Positions 21,044 to 33,641 of a stretch of DNA of 64,000 nt are shown here, one piece after another. Numbering within the stretch: position 1 is the stretch's first letter; each line of letters opens with the position of its first letter. The stretch covers positions 124,001-188,000 of the forward strand of contig NW_024068199.1 of assembly GCF_009389715.1 (NCBI RefSeq), read 5' to 3'. Under the pieces are notes generated by a model that was not told the origin of the DNA, did not search any database, and was given only the letters and a program-made list of their open reading frames with translations. The translations under genes and the position numbers were made by a program. This stretch comes from Phoenix dactylifera. Its lineage: Eukaryota > Streptophyta > Magnoliopsida > Arecales > Arecaceae.

Positions 21044-22058
21044 TCATTGGGAGAATAGTGGCTACATTGTTCGACAAGGAATTGTTACCCTCCAAATATG
21101 ATAATTTTAGGATCAGAGCCAGATTACGAAATTGAGACCTATGGGTTATGCACCACCATGCTTCCGCTGCTGTGAAGCACCACCATATTTTCTTAAAGAT
21201 ATCTCCAATGAAGGGTGTAAAAGGTTTGGAATCCTTGGCAAGCTAAGTCCCTGATGTATAATTCTGTTCAAAACTTTGAATAGAGTGAGAAAAGTATATA
21301 TCTGTGAGAATCTGTGCAGACGTGTATTTAGTTCCACATTGATTATTCGTTGGGTAGATCTTGAGTATTAATACCGTCCGGCTAGCCATTATAAGTGAGA
21401 TCTGGGGTTGTTACAAATGGTATCAGAGCGGACTCAGCTCCTAACTTATGTGAACTAGTAGACACTGCAGCACAGATCTATTAGGGCCGACCACGGGCCG
21501 ATCGTGGTGTTTGTGAATAGATTTGAATAGATTTAAACTTTTAGCCTAACGATGATATCAGGGCTTGAATGGGAGGAGTATGTGAGGATCCGTGCAGGCG
21601 TATGTTTAATCCCACATTAGTTATTCGCTGGATAAATCTTGGGTACTTATACACGATCAAAGAATCCAAATAACACCTTCCGGCTAACTATTTTAGGTCA
21701 GGAATTGGGTTGTTACAATATCGATTAGCTTTCCCACCAGCTTTATTAGAAGTGCAGAATGTATTTGATGTATTGATGCTATGGAAGTATGTGCCAGATC
21801 CTAACCAAATGGTGAAATTCAAGCCACTACAGCATCGTGAAGATCAAACTTAAGAAGAGCATCCTATTCAAACTATGGATAGAAAGGACCAAGTCTTGAT
21901 GGGCGATGCCATCCACCATGTCAAAGTTCAGTAGAGCAATCAATTATAGAGGGAGGTTGCGTGAAAGCTTGAGGATGAAATGAGGGCTAAGTACCCTCAG
22001 CTTTTTGGAGGGTTAGGTATGTCAATTTTGAGATTTTTTTTTTTTGAGAGGGGGAAGA
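21044..22058 (+). mobile_element. Gypsy (chromovirus-like) integrase C-terminal end
   Basis: Broken frames read YFLKDISNEGCKRFGILGKLSP before a TRIM insertion (21303-21717) and YRLAFPPALLEVQNVFDVLMLWKYVPDP after it. Both are the conserved C-terminal part of Gypsy integrase. PIQTMDRKDQVLMGDAIHHVKVQ and EDEMRAKYPQLFGG follow, with stops between. A purine run (GAGAGGGGGAAGA, 22046-22058) is the polypurine tract just before the 3' LTR. Confidence 0.88.
21303..21717 (+). mobile_element. TRIM (family 1) inserted in Gypsy integrase
   Basis: LTR 1 (21303-21415, about 24 bp shorter than normal) is followed by the primer site TGGTATCAGAGCGG, a 165-bp internal part ending GGGAGGAGTA, and a full 137-bp LTR 2 (21581-21717). 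The flanks are a perfect duplication ATATC (21298-21302 and 21718-21722). It splits the Gypsy integrase frame. Confidence 0.93.
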
Positions 22059-25000
22059 TGTAATATCCGAGTCACCTCTAGGCTAGCTCGATCTTCAATT
22101 CGATTGAGTTGGGCGAGTTAACCAAGCAAGACTCACCAGACTGGAGACCCGTCGCCAGCCGAGCTGCAAGACCCCCACAATTGAACTGGGGAACTGGGGA
22201 GGCTGATGTGATGGCCAACCATGCATTATGAGACCTCCACAAGAGAACCATTGGAGCGAACACTCTGGTGAGGGTGGGCGAAAATGCTTGGATCCACCGC
22301 TCCTTCCTCTAACTTTTTGCCACATTCCTTTCTCGATCTTCCTCCATCGAATTAGTGACCCTCTGATCCATAATCCCTTCTACCCTCCAAACCTTTGATC
22401 AACGTTGGCATCTTCCTCTTCACTAGAAATCTGTCACGGACTTATTAGCTGGAAGCTTGTCACAGGGAGTGCCTATGGGCTTGGCATGGTGCTACGAAGG
22501 GTTTGGCTTGGGTCAAAACTTGCGACGCACCTCGATACTTTGCAACCCCCTAGGTGGAGTTTGGTTGAATCCTTGGTTGGGGTATTGAGAGGAGCAATGG
22601 TTAGTCAAGGTGCGGCAAGGTCGTAGCATGATATTGGGGGGCTTAGGAAGCATAATATTTGGCATAGCGGCGGCCGTCGACACATATGTGGATACTTAAG
22701 GATTTCTCTTAGTTGAGGAAAGGCGTGGATCTTTGGTTGCATTCTCGACTCCCCCAGGCCTCACTGGACATAGGTCCACCGTGGCACGATTTTGGGGCAA
22801 GATGGTGCGATGCCTAGATGGTCTTACATGGGGGTGTTCAGAGTAATACTAGTTGGACGAGCTAGCAACATTGTGCGGAGAGAGAATTTCTGAGAGGTTT
22901 ATCTTGGAGGAATGGTCCTAGCTGCTCCATGCGTCCTTGATCTCTATGATGGAGTGGAGAGGCGATAAGGGACTAGTCAAGCTAGGGTGTCACCTACCCT
23001 GATAGAGAAGTCTTATGAGCATTGCAAAACGATATCTCATGAGGATCATTGGGAGCCGGTCGGCCATAGAGTACAAGTGTGGCTTATGGAATATTGGTCA
23101 GATTAGATGCCTTGGAGCTAGGCCAAGGATCAAGGACGACCAAGAGAGTCATGATGAGGAGAGGACAATTAGATGCAAGGATTAGCCAATTGAATATATT
23201 TACTTGATGGACAAACTTGGATGCCCATGTTGTGACAGTGCATGGTGTGCGACCAAGCTACGTACATAGAATGCTGGGTGGTATGGCAATGGATACTCAA
23301 TACTTTGGGGGCAATGCACAGCGATGTGCAAACAGGTTGCGAACATTGTCAAGCAGATGGCCCTGGATGGAAAGGCATGTTGAAGATGCAAAACTAGAAT
23401 CGTGGCATAAGAGCTTGCGGGGAAGATTGGATACTAGAATCTAGAAGGGCTCAGACATGCATAGTCAACCGTAGCTTCGAGGCGCTGTGGGGTGTGTTGG
23501 CTTGGCGGTTTGGCTGAGAGAAACTAAAGATGGATTTGTCTGAGCCCCATACATGTAGCGGCATTAAATGGTTGTGTTATGTAGATTTGCTCTATGCATT
23601 CCCAAAGGGCAACATGGTAGCTTGTGCATCGATTTCACAATTGTTATGTCATGGAACACGGGTACTCTAAGAATCTGGGCATCTTGGATGAACAATACTT
23701 GGCTTGTAGGGCAAAACCATGGAATGAACATAGAGGTAACGGAGTTGCAGAGCACTCTTGGAAAGAGTCTATATTATGGCTCAGAGGAATACATGAACAT
23801 TGCGGTAGACCTGAGGGGTCGGGTTATTTGCAGGCACTCGATGTCGCATGTGTTCACTTCGATAAAGTTGCTGAGGGGCATAGAGGTGCATGCTTGGCCA
23901 TATGGGTGAACTATTGCATATTTATTTGTATGTCCAAGGGAAAACTTAGGAGGGCAGGCCTTGGTGTGTAGCATATTGGGGCACCGCACGGGTGTTTGGG
24001 TTAGGAAATCACTCACCCCATGACAAATTGAAGCTCTTCCACCTCCCTTACTCAAGCCGATGTAAGGATCCCTTCTTTGAGGTTTCTTTCCCAATTCATC
24101 ATTCCTCCTTCTCACTCCAAGGGTTCCTCGTGGGTATTGGCATGCTTTCCAGGCCCCACCACCTGGAGGTGATGGGTTCGAGCCTAGATCGACGGTCTCT
24201 TATCGAAACAGGGCATCCCATGTCACTGCGAGACTGGGCCAAGAGATAGGTGATCCTTTGTGCCATGAGACCAAACCCAAATACCCTCCCTGTTTTGTTG
24301 GTTTCTTGCCCTTTTGGCCGCCGCATGTACCGCCGGCATCCTCGTGGCCAAGCCATCCACCGGCAACAAACCTGAATGCATGTCTACGTAGCCTTGTCTC
24401 ATGGATGAAACTTGTCCACGACCATGGCCTTCACCTAATTTGAGAGTCTCACTCCTCTCATGCTGGTTACTCCCTTTTGCCATCTTTCCATCACTGATTT
24501 GTCACTTGATTGATGGTTGGCTGAGTATCAATCCTACGTTGTCTCAACATGATCGAGCCATTAGTGGTCATGTTGCCCCTCATTTCGGGCCACTCCACTG
24601 ATGTAGTTGGTCTCTACTTAGCTCTGACTAGATTTAGAAGCCATGCACAACACTTGGCTGACCATGTCTCGAACCCCTCCCTCATACCTTATTTCCTCCC
24701 TAATCTGCTGGTGTTTAATTTTGTAGGAGCACCAGCATCTAGGCAGTAAGTACTTAGCATGGGTTCTACTCGAACCCTCAAACTAGGTTAAAGATTATGA
24801 TCTCCTTATTCAATTGCTTTTGGATAAATTAAATTGAGTTAGCAAAGATTAGGGGAAAAACATAGGGCTTGTAGAGTCAATTTTATTGGATTCATTAATC
24901 ATGATGTTTTATTCATATCAAAAATTATTTCAAATTGTTAGATTTATGATTGGATTCATAGGCATAATTAGTTTGGTGGTCGGCTTAGATAATAATTTTC

Positions 25001-25604
25001 CTAGATGTTCTCATTTAGAAGAAATTATTATATATGAGATTGTTTTAAAGAAATATTTTTAAGTACATTTCTTATCAGGAGATGATTTATTCTGATTTGC
25101 ATAAACCATGATATAACTGCATTTGACAAGCATAATGTGTACCATTGATAAGATGAATTAAAGCTGACATGATTTAATGAATGAATAATAAAATGATGTG
25201 TTGGACTACATGGCAAGGCAAGAATGTGACATTATAGATAACCACCACGAGGAGCAACATGGCATTATGGATAGCCTACCATGAGCAGGAATGACATCAT
25301 GGATAGCACCGCCATAGACAGGAATGTGATATTTTGGCTTACAGATCATGGGCTGGAGCATGGCTATGGCTAGTCCAATTCAATCAAAATAATTAGAGGT
25401 CATTACTATGAAATCTCAGGATTGACATCGAGCCTAACTTGAATTAATTGAAGATAAGATACTTATTTGAAAACAAAAATGAGACAATTGCTATTATTAA
25501 CATATTTTGATGCATATTGGGTTTATCGGATGTTATCAATATTTGATTATTGCTTATTTTACAATATATACTATTACCTTATGCTTGCTGCCTTTCAACA
25601 GTTA

Positions 25605-25605
<1 letters not shown>
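22059..25605 (+). repeat. 3' LTR of the Gypsy element, outer end not defined
   Basis: TGTAATATCCGAG follows the polypurine tract directly and so marks the LTR start. Long LTRs of 2-4 kb are usual for chromovirus-like Gypsy elements, but no 5' copy lies in the window and I cannot place the end. The many short open frames between 22078 and 24749 occur on both strands and have no protein signature. From about 24800 the sequence turns AT-rich and may be flanking DNA. Confidence 0.5.
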
Positions 25606-25672
<67 letters not shown>

Positions 25673-25811
25673 GTATATGTATATGTGTATATGTATATGT
25701 ATATGTGTATCTGTATATGTATATGTATATGTATATGTGTATATGTATATGTGTATATGTATATGTATATGTATATGTGTATATGTATATGTGTATATGT
25801 ATATGTATATA

Positions 25812-25868
<57 letters not shown>

Positions 25869-25876
25869 GTATGTAT
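25606..25876. repeat. Compound (AT)n / (ATGTAT)n microsatellite
   Basis: About 60 bp of pure (AT)n pass into about 210 bp of ATGTAT-type hexamers, with GT and C interruptions. The open frames across it are only repeats of Tyr, Met, Ile, Val and Cys. Confidence 0.97.
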
Positions 25877-26062
25877 TATTGCATTATATATATTGGTATA
25901 CTTGTATAGGAAATTTCTTACTAAGCTAGTTAGCCTCTACTATTTTCTTAACTATCTTTTCGGAGCGATAGGATGCATAGGATTTGGCTGAAATTGGCCC
26001 ACTAGTGAGAGAAGGAAGAAGAATAAAGTTTCGATGACATTGGATGATAAATAAATTTATAC

Positions 26063-26487
26063 CGTAACAATGCAGGACCTCCCCAAAAAGGCTAGCTAGG
26101 AGTTATTATTTCGGTTCCTTAGTATTGTATAAGTACCCAAAATCTACCTAGTCCATAGTCGATGTTGGATTAAATATAGATCTGCATGGATCCTCACATA
26201 CTCTCCCCGTTTATATCTTCGTATTCTCATTAGGCTATGGGTCCAAATCCATTCTAATCCAATTATGAGCATCACGATTAGTCCGTGGTTAACTCAAATG
26301 GGCTATTGTTGTAGTATCCTCCAGTCCATACAGGCTATAGGGTCCACACCATTTGTCACAATTTAGAATCTCATCCAGAAAAACTAGCTAGAAGATATTA
26401 TTGGATTTATTGGTCTAATATAAATACCTACCTTCTACTCAGTCCAAGCTAATATGAGAGTAAATACAAGTCTGCATAGTCGTCACA
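26063..26487 (-). mobile_element. Decayed TRIM of family 1
   Basis: On the minus strand LTR (26354-26487), internal part and LTR (26063-26198) keep the family order, with blocks such as CTAGCTAGGAG in place of CTAGCCGGAAG. The primer site is lost. No target duplication is found. Between 25877 and 26062 there is only AT-rich sequence. Confidence 0.78.
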
Positions 26488-27592
26488 TAGTTAGTCTAAA
26501 TGGGATGTTATTTATAAATAGCGGAGTTATTTATGTTATATTGAAAAGATGAATTACATGGTGAATGTTATTTTTGTGCAGCAAGCCTTGCATGCTCCTT
26601 AGGGATTTACACTAAGAAATGTATAGCCGGGTCATGTGTCAACCCAGATGGTGGATTTGGGGCATGATAGAAATTCTACAATTGAAATAATTCAGGACAT
26701 GACAATCATACCTATGCTAAAAGGGCTTAGAAATTGTAGACCTAAGCAAGAGGAAAAATACTGCCGCCTTAACTTGAACATCTCAAGAAAATATGATGAT
26801 CCGAGTATGGTGACAGATTTACATCTTATTATTTTGCATTTAAGTATCAAATAACAATTCTTCATATGTTTCCACCACTTGCGACAGCCAGCAAGCATAG
26901 TATTCAATGTACATCTTTCAGATTCACTTGCCAAACATAATACCATGGACTTGCACTCTAATGGAATAGCGATGACATAATGTTTCCTGAAATATAGCAT
27001 GTGAACCTGATTCATATCAGACCATAAACCTATAGAGAAAACACTTTTATCTATAATAGTCCTAAAGAAAGAAGCCACTGAAAGAATCATAACTTACATT
27101 CTCTAAAGCTATGAATCTTCATCATTCTGGCATAACATGAAGCCAACAAAATGTTGATCTTCATGCTTGAACCATCGAAATTCACAAGGCATTCCTTGGA
27201 AAGGAGTCTGCAAATCTAAAAATGGAGGTTGGGGTATTAAGAACCTATCTAATATCTGGTAGGTAGGCAAAGTTCATGCTCGCTAGGCCACCAGTCAATA
27301 GGAACATGAAATCTAAATCTACAGGCTCAAACCCAATCCAGCCTGGCTTTATACCATCTATGCTCATTTTGAGCCTCGTCATGCCCCACCAAATAAATCC
27401 CCGATCACTACTATTGCAGAGAAGAGCCGGTCATGCCAGGGGCAGGGCGCGACAGAGATCGAGAATTATGAAATTGTGAGCAGTAGGAACAATTTTTTAA
27501 CCTATATGATCATTCCAAAACAATATTTCAAGCAATAAGTGCATTGGCATTAATAAGCTACAATCCGCTCTTCAGCTATCGCATTCATGCTT
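26488..27592. other. 3' flank of caleosin copy A
   Basis: No gene is seen up to the caleosin stop. Sequence around 27317-27480 (a GGCTCAAACCCAATCCAGCC-like block) resembles the 3' flanks of copies B (near 44284) and C (near 60423), so the duplicated unit reached beyond the coding region. Confidence 0.5.
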
Positions 27593-28892
27593 TCATTTGA
27601 GAGACTTTCTCTTCCCCTCCAATTTATAAAACAGGCTTCCATCATAGAAAGATCTTAGAATGTCCTTTTGAAGCAATCCATTATCATCCTTAGCGAGAGA
27701 GAATAAAGCCTCCCATTCTGAGCGGCTAGCAACCCTGCAACAAATTGCAAAGTGAGAATGGATATGGGACCAATGAGAATGACTGATATTTGCTTATAAT
27801 GTGACTAAAATTCTAAAGTAATGAGCCTCCTATATTCGTAGCTTCTATTAATTCAAGAAAACCCACCTTCCTTGGAAGTCATTAGGTTGTTGATTCGCTT
27901 TGAGCATCTCATTCAACTCATCAGATGTTAGTGCATTAGGGTTGGTGTGTGCATGCTTCTGAAAGATCTCCTCGAACATTTCAGAATCAAACCTGCAAAT
28001 TGTATAGATTATGTCTAGTCAAGAATTTGAGATAAAGAAAAATAATTCTCACTTCTCTAAAAGTTTTAGTAAAAGAGATAATGAATATTGATTACACTAG
28101 ATGGGAAGGTGAGCCATAGAACAGAACATCATAGTGTGATCTTGAAGTATGACAGAGTAAACTAGAGTGAAACTGCTAATAGATAATCCAATTGACATGT
28201 TGCGCAAATAGGTTAATTTGCTAGTGAAGTTTTTAGTAATTAATCACAAGACAATATAAAAATTGAAACACATTTCTGCACAACTTAAATAATGTTATGA
28301 GAAAATAAAATTACCCGATGCAATACTCTAATAATGATAGAGAATCACGAATGTGCGAAACTAATAGTGACAAGTTAACATAAGAACATATTATCTCAAA
28401 GACCCAATTATAGTGACATGTGGACGAAACCCGTAAATTATAATCAGAGAACCGCAAATGTGCAAAACTAATAGTGTAAATTTTTACTTAAAAGAATAAA
28501 AAGTTGGGGATGTCCCTTTGCTGCTGGGTTCCCTACTCTACTTTCTCCGAGTATTGAAAGTCACCAAACCATGAATTATAGGGAAGCAATAACAAAACTT
28601 TTCCTATAGGTGTCTGTAAACTATATCAAAGACCAGAAAATAAACAACAAAAGAAAAAGAACAAGGACCTGTAGAGAATGAAATGATCCTTGCAAAGAAT
28701 ATGTTCTCATTAATTGGTTTCTTATTAGTTTTGGGTTTATCATCACATGTATATCAACTTATGAGTGAGCAAATTCGCAATCACTTGCTGGTATCCTCAA
28801 ACAAGTCTTCTATAATACTACAAGCAACCTAAGGTTTGAAAAAAATTAATGGAGTTCTGACAAGAAATGAAGAACCAGCCACCATTAGAATA

Positions 28893-29560
28893 TCAAGATG
28901 CGATAACATCATCCGTAATGAAAAGGAGGACAAGGGACAGGAAGTTCAGAGTAATTTTTTTCCCCCCTTGGTTTTTTTTAACATGAGCATGGAAGAGGAG
29001 GGATAAGCAAGAACCTAGCCTATTCATGAAGAAAAGAAGTAGAAAATTATTTAACGAAGGACAAAGAAAAAAAAAGAAGTGGGGGCGGGTGGGTGGCGGG
29101 GTTTGGTGAAAGACTAATAACAAATACCCTGATTTCTGGATGCAACTTTAAACAAAAGGAAAACTGGGGTTGGGCCAGCCCATGGCCTGCTCGACCCAGC
29201 CCACATTATGACAATGTTTGGGCTAGTATTTCTATGTGCTGGGGTTGTGCTTGGGACAAAAACTTTAGACTTGATTTAAAATCACGCCGAGCTTGGGCCA
29301 GTAATTTTTGAGCCTAGTTTACCTAACCCAGCCCAGCTCGATACTATATGTATATGTATATATATATTGTGTGTATATGTACTACAAATTTAACAAAAAT
29401 ATGATACTAAAAAATTTCTACCATACAAAAAAAAATTAGTTAATTTAAGAAATTATTACTATAACCAACAATTATACATAAATTACCAAATTTAGAATTA
29501 TAAACATCACTGTAGAAGGGCAATGAGAGTGTTTTTTTTTTAAAAAAAAACAAATTTGAT
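28893..29560. other. GC-rich GGGCTGGG-type repeat inside caleosin A intron 5
   Basis: Between about 29160 and 29340 the sequence is rich in CAGCCCA/GGGCTGG words, unlike the AT-rich intron around it, and is followed by (AT/GT) repeats and A/T runs. It is probably an inserted repeat. I could not find clean ends. Confidence 0.35.
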
Positions 29561-30209
29561 TTATTTACTAATTTCGGTTATCTGGATGTCAACAGGAACT
29601 CATTTATAATTTATTGCCTTGAGCTTGGACCAATGTATATTGTGTTGGCCAGAAAGTTTCTGGCATAGTGGAATATTTATTAGTTATGCAAGTAAAATTT
29701 TCTCTACAATTGTTATAGTAATTCTATGCTACTAATCTTATCAGACAGAAAGCTCTGATATGTCCAAGTCTAAAATGAGTTGTAAACATGGCTTTAAGAT
29801 AATGCAATAGTTGCTAAAGTCATCTGACTTGTCTAATGAGGCTCTTTACTGAAAGTAACTCAGCAAATACAAAAGAATTTCTATGCTGAGAACATATTGT
29901 TCAACGGAAAAGGTTAGGGTCTCTGCAATGATTTGCTTCCTTGAACAAAAGAATCATGTTGGCCATTAACGAATATTCTCTAAAAAGGTTGATTCAACAA
30001 TAAGGTTACATATAATAAAGCAACTAGTCTTATGCTAATTGGCCTTCTCAATTACATGCCCCTCAATATTTATAAGCAAGGCTCATGCGACTAAGAAAGG
30101 TATGCCCATATCGTACCGAACCGGACAGCACGAGGTATTCTGAATCCTATACTAATTGAAATTCTCAACATGCCCCTCGACATTTATAAACAAGGCTCTT
30201 GTTGCTAAG

Positions 30210-30385
30210 CAAGATATACTATACTGTACCGAACCAGATGGTATGGAACGCATTGTGCCATACTGATAAGCAGTACGGAGAGTATACTGACTCTCAGTAT
30301 GCCGAATCGGCCCCCATACCAAGCGTACCGACGTACTAATAAGGAGGCACCAGTACGGGGTCCGGTACCGAGACGACATACCTTG
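30210..30385. mobile_element. MULE-type MITE with TACCGAACC-rich ends, copy 1
   Basis: The ends CAAGATATACTATACTG and, in reverse, CAAGGTATGTCGTCTCGG form imperfect inverted repeats. The inside is packed with GTACCG/CGGTAC words. TTGCTAAG (before) and CTGCTAAG (after) look like an 8-9-bp target duplication with one mismatch. A second, decayed piece with the same words lies just upstream (30095-30135). It lies inside intron 5 of caleosin A. Confidence 0.7.
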
Positions 30386-31264
30386 CTGCTAAGAGAATAT
30401 CCGAAGAAGTATACTCTTGCATAATCTTTACTCATTTTACTATTAAGGTTTCTAATGACAATAAAAATTATGTTCCTCTGTGCTCTGTAATCTCCACAAT
30501 CATTATATTTACACACAAACTCTATTTTAGGCATAAAACTTGTGAATTACGTATTATTCAGCTACCTGAATAAAGTGCTTCATATTGAAAATAAAAACTA
30601 TTTGCTACACATCTTTAAGTTAGCATCTACACTGTTTAATTAGTATTCGCATTAAACTATCAAAACAATTTCCATATAGAAACTCCATTTTTGAGCATAT
30701 TTATGTAATGGTTGCCAAAATTGATGTTTCAAAGATCATGTAGTTTATATTAAAAAAAATTAATGAAACTTACAGGATACGATTGTTTAGCACTTCGATA
30801 AGAGGAGAAAGGGCAAGACAATGATAATGTCAATTGATGCTTAGGAAAATGATCTCAGATTCTTGTATCAAATGAAAGGAAACAAACTTCATTAATTGGA
30901 AAATCACTTGAATATATACACTTTTCACAAGGTATCACCTCAACAATGGAACACTCATATAAGGTGACCTACAAAGAATGAAGGCGGTAGTTTTTTTCCT
31001 TAACACTGATTATCAAATAGAGAAACTAGCTTCTTATTACTTCTCAGTTCCAACTTGTATCATGTACGCTTAAAACATGGGCACTTGCTTTTCTTTTCTT
31101 TCATTTTCAGAATTCAGAAAATTGTACAAATCAACACTAGTTTTCCCTCAAAATAAAATAAAATAAAATAATTGTCCAATCATAGTGGTTAGCTTCTGTT
31201 TTCTAACTACATTATTAAAACTGTTAACTTTCCACTTTCTTCATGAATAACTCATGGTTATGAC

Positions 31265-31455
31265 CATGGTACGCCATATCATACCGAACCAGGTAATATG
31301 AGACATATGTATCGCACCATACCAAACCAGGAAGCATACTATACTATATCAGTATATAATACGGGGGGCGTACCAACACTCGATATGCTGTACCGTACGA
31401 ACACAGTGATAGTGTGGCACCGGTATAAGGCCTGATACCGAGCCGGCATACCTTG
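31265..31455. mobile_element. MULE-type MITE with TACCGAACC-rich ends, copy 2
   Basis: The 191-bp element is flanked by a perfect 9-bp duplication GGTTATGAC (31256-31264 and 31456-31464), the size made by Mutator-like transposases. The left end CATGGTACGCC and the reverse of the right end CAAGGTATGCC are imperfect inverted repeats. The interior words match copy 1. It is non-coding and lies inside intron 5 of caleosin A. Confidence 0.85.
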
Positions 31456-33614
31456 GGTTATGACTTTCGATGCCCTAATCTTCTTTTTGTATTTTCTTTA
31501 AAAGATTTTGTGGTTTACTTTGTGCTAGAATTCCATATTCTTTTTCTTACTTTTTTGGTGTCTTATTGGGTATGGTACTAAATATAAGTTCAATAAAGCA
31601 AGATAAATTTCAGAAATATTTCTTTGGAATGTATAATATCTGCAAATAAATTGTCAGCACTTCGATGCTTAGAAGACATCAGAAGTCAATGCTTGTAAAT
31701 AAAGGCATCTTTTCGTTTAGTGGTGATAGCAGTGAGATTTATGGAGTTCTAATTGACCCATATGTGATTATGAATGTCATTGAGTTAAAGCTATTTGAAG
31801 TTAGAAATTAGATTCTCTTATCAAGAAGATCTTGTAATTCCTTAACACCTAAATTGAGGAGGTAGTCTGCTAATTAGGGTTGCAAGATCAAGTGAAAAGT
31901 AATATTTCTAGTTGAATGAAAATGGAGAGTCATGGAATGTTTATTCTATTTAGTAGGCATATTTAGACTTTATGTCCATATAGGACTGGGGTTAGCACTT
32001 GTTTCCTCTCCCATTTTAACTTATTGGGTTTGCTTTCACAATCTGCACAGGATCATAAGGGATTTGGCAGTTTTGTTGGCACCCATGCAAAAAAAAGAAG
32101 TTATTGTTTTAATTGTTTTGAGAAACACCACTGCTTATTGTGCAAGGCAAGCCAAGGTATTTCTGTTCAAGAGATTGTGGAAGGAAAGAAGGTTAATTCT
32201 TGAGAAAAAGAACTAGAAGAAGAGGCTAAGGGGAAAAACAAAACCATAGAACTAGGAAATGAGGAGCTTCCCCAAGAGCAATTTTCTTGGAAGATCTTCC
32301 TTTGGAAGTTTTTTTCTTATTAATCAATTACCAAAAAAACAAATTTGTTGTTAAAAGTGAAGGTCATTTCTTTTCAAGGAGTTGAAGTTTGTAAGAAAGA
32401 TTTCAACTTGAGTGCGAACAATGTAAAAATTTGGATCTTGTATTATTAGTTTCTGCTATTTTTTGTCATAATTGCTAATGGATGTCCTAAGCTAAACTTG
32501 CATAAATTGCAATATCCCATGCCTAGGCTTCTATCTAGCTATTAGAATAATAACTCGATCATAAGACATTCTATATGCAGAAATGCTCTCATAATTTTCT
32601 CTATGGTTAGTTCAAAATCCCTTCCTCCAACAGCTTTTCATATGCCTTTCACAGGAAGCTGTATATATTTTTTATTTTCAAGATTCTATTTGGAGTAAAA
32701 TGAATAAAATCAAAAGGTAGACATCTAATACTAATAGAAATTTACATATACAATATTCACATTCCATAGATCTACATATACTTGGTGGTTTGCATTTTGA
32801 TAGAATCAGTTTGTGTACCCAAAAAAAATCAAAGATACTAACAACTACTATAATTCGATAGTTTGTCCATATAAATCTTTTGCCCTGTTCAAAAGGTGGA
32901 AGAGGGATGGAATAAGACACCTATTCTGCTCTATTCCATCCCAAGAACCATTTTATGTCACAAATAGACTATCCTCTAAACAGGTATCTTATTCCCTAGT
33001 CAGCGAAAATTGGACAATTCCACCAGGGGGTGGAATTTCTATGATGTCTGTCTTATTCCCTCGGATTATCCTTTTCCCTTATTCACTCTTTTATCCAAAC
33101 AAAAGTGGGAGGGTAATGTTATGTGATGAAATTCAAATCTAACACAAAACCCAATGCACTTTATTCCCTTTCTAATTATCCTCTCAACCAACATCAAGAT
33201 CCTCTGCTCCACAACATAAGCCCTATTAAAATAACTTTTTCTTATTCCTTCAAAATTATTCAATAATTAAATACAGCTTTAGAAAGGAATTATTCTTCTT
33301 TTAGTAAAAATAGTAATAAACAATATATTTAATGCTACCTGCCCTCAGTGTCATAGGCACCAGTGTCGCTTCCATGTATGCCTTTTTGAATGTTGGCCAC
33401 AAGAACAGGGAGAAAGATTGCTGGTATTGATCCCTGCATACACGACAATATAAATTATGAATTATGAAAATTTTGTCCAAAGAACCAAAAAGGACCTAAG
33501 AAATGATTATAATTAACAAAGAAATGTAAAGTGTCACAAAAGCTAATGCACAATTCTCCATAATTAATTCATGATGGTTGAGTGCCCTATGGTGACTATT
33601 TTTAATTTTAACGG

Positions 33615-33641
33615 GAGAGAGAGAGAGAGAGAGAGAGAGAG
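33615..33641. repeat. (GA)n microsatellite in caleosin A intron 3
   Basis: About 13 uninterrupted GA units. The equivalent introns of copies B and C lack a long run here, though copy C has a short GA run near 61574-61591. Confidence 0.9.

Noticed and set aside
22078..24749. Many 60-115-codon frames in the Gypsy LTR region
   Set aside because: They overlap on both strands and lack motifs, as expected in GC-moderate LTR sequence.
25467..25991. 174-codon open frame of Tyr, Ile, Met and Val
   Set aside because: It is the translation of the AT/ATGTAT microsatellite.
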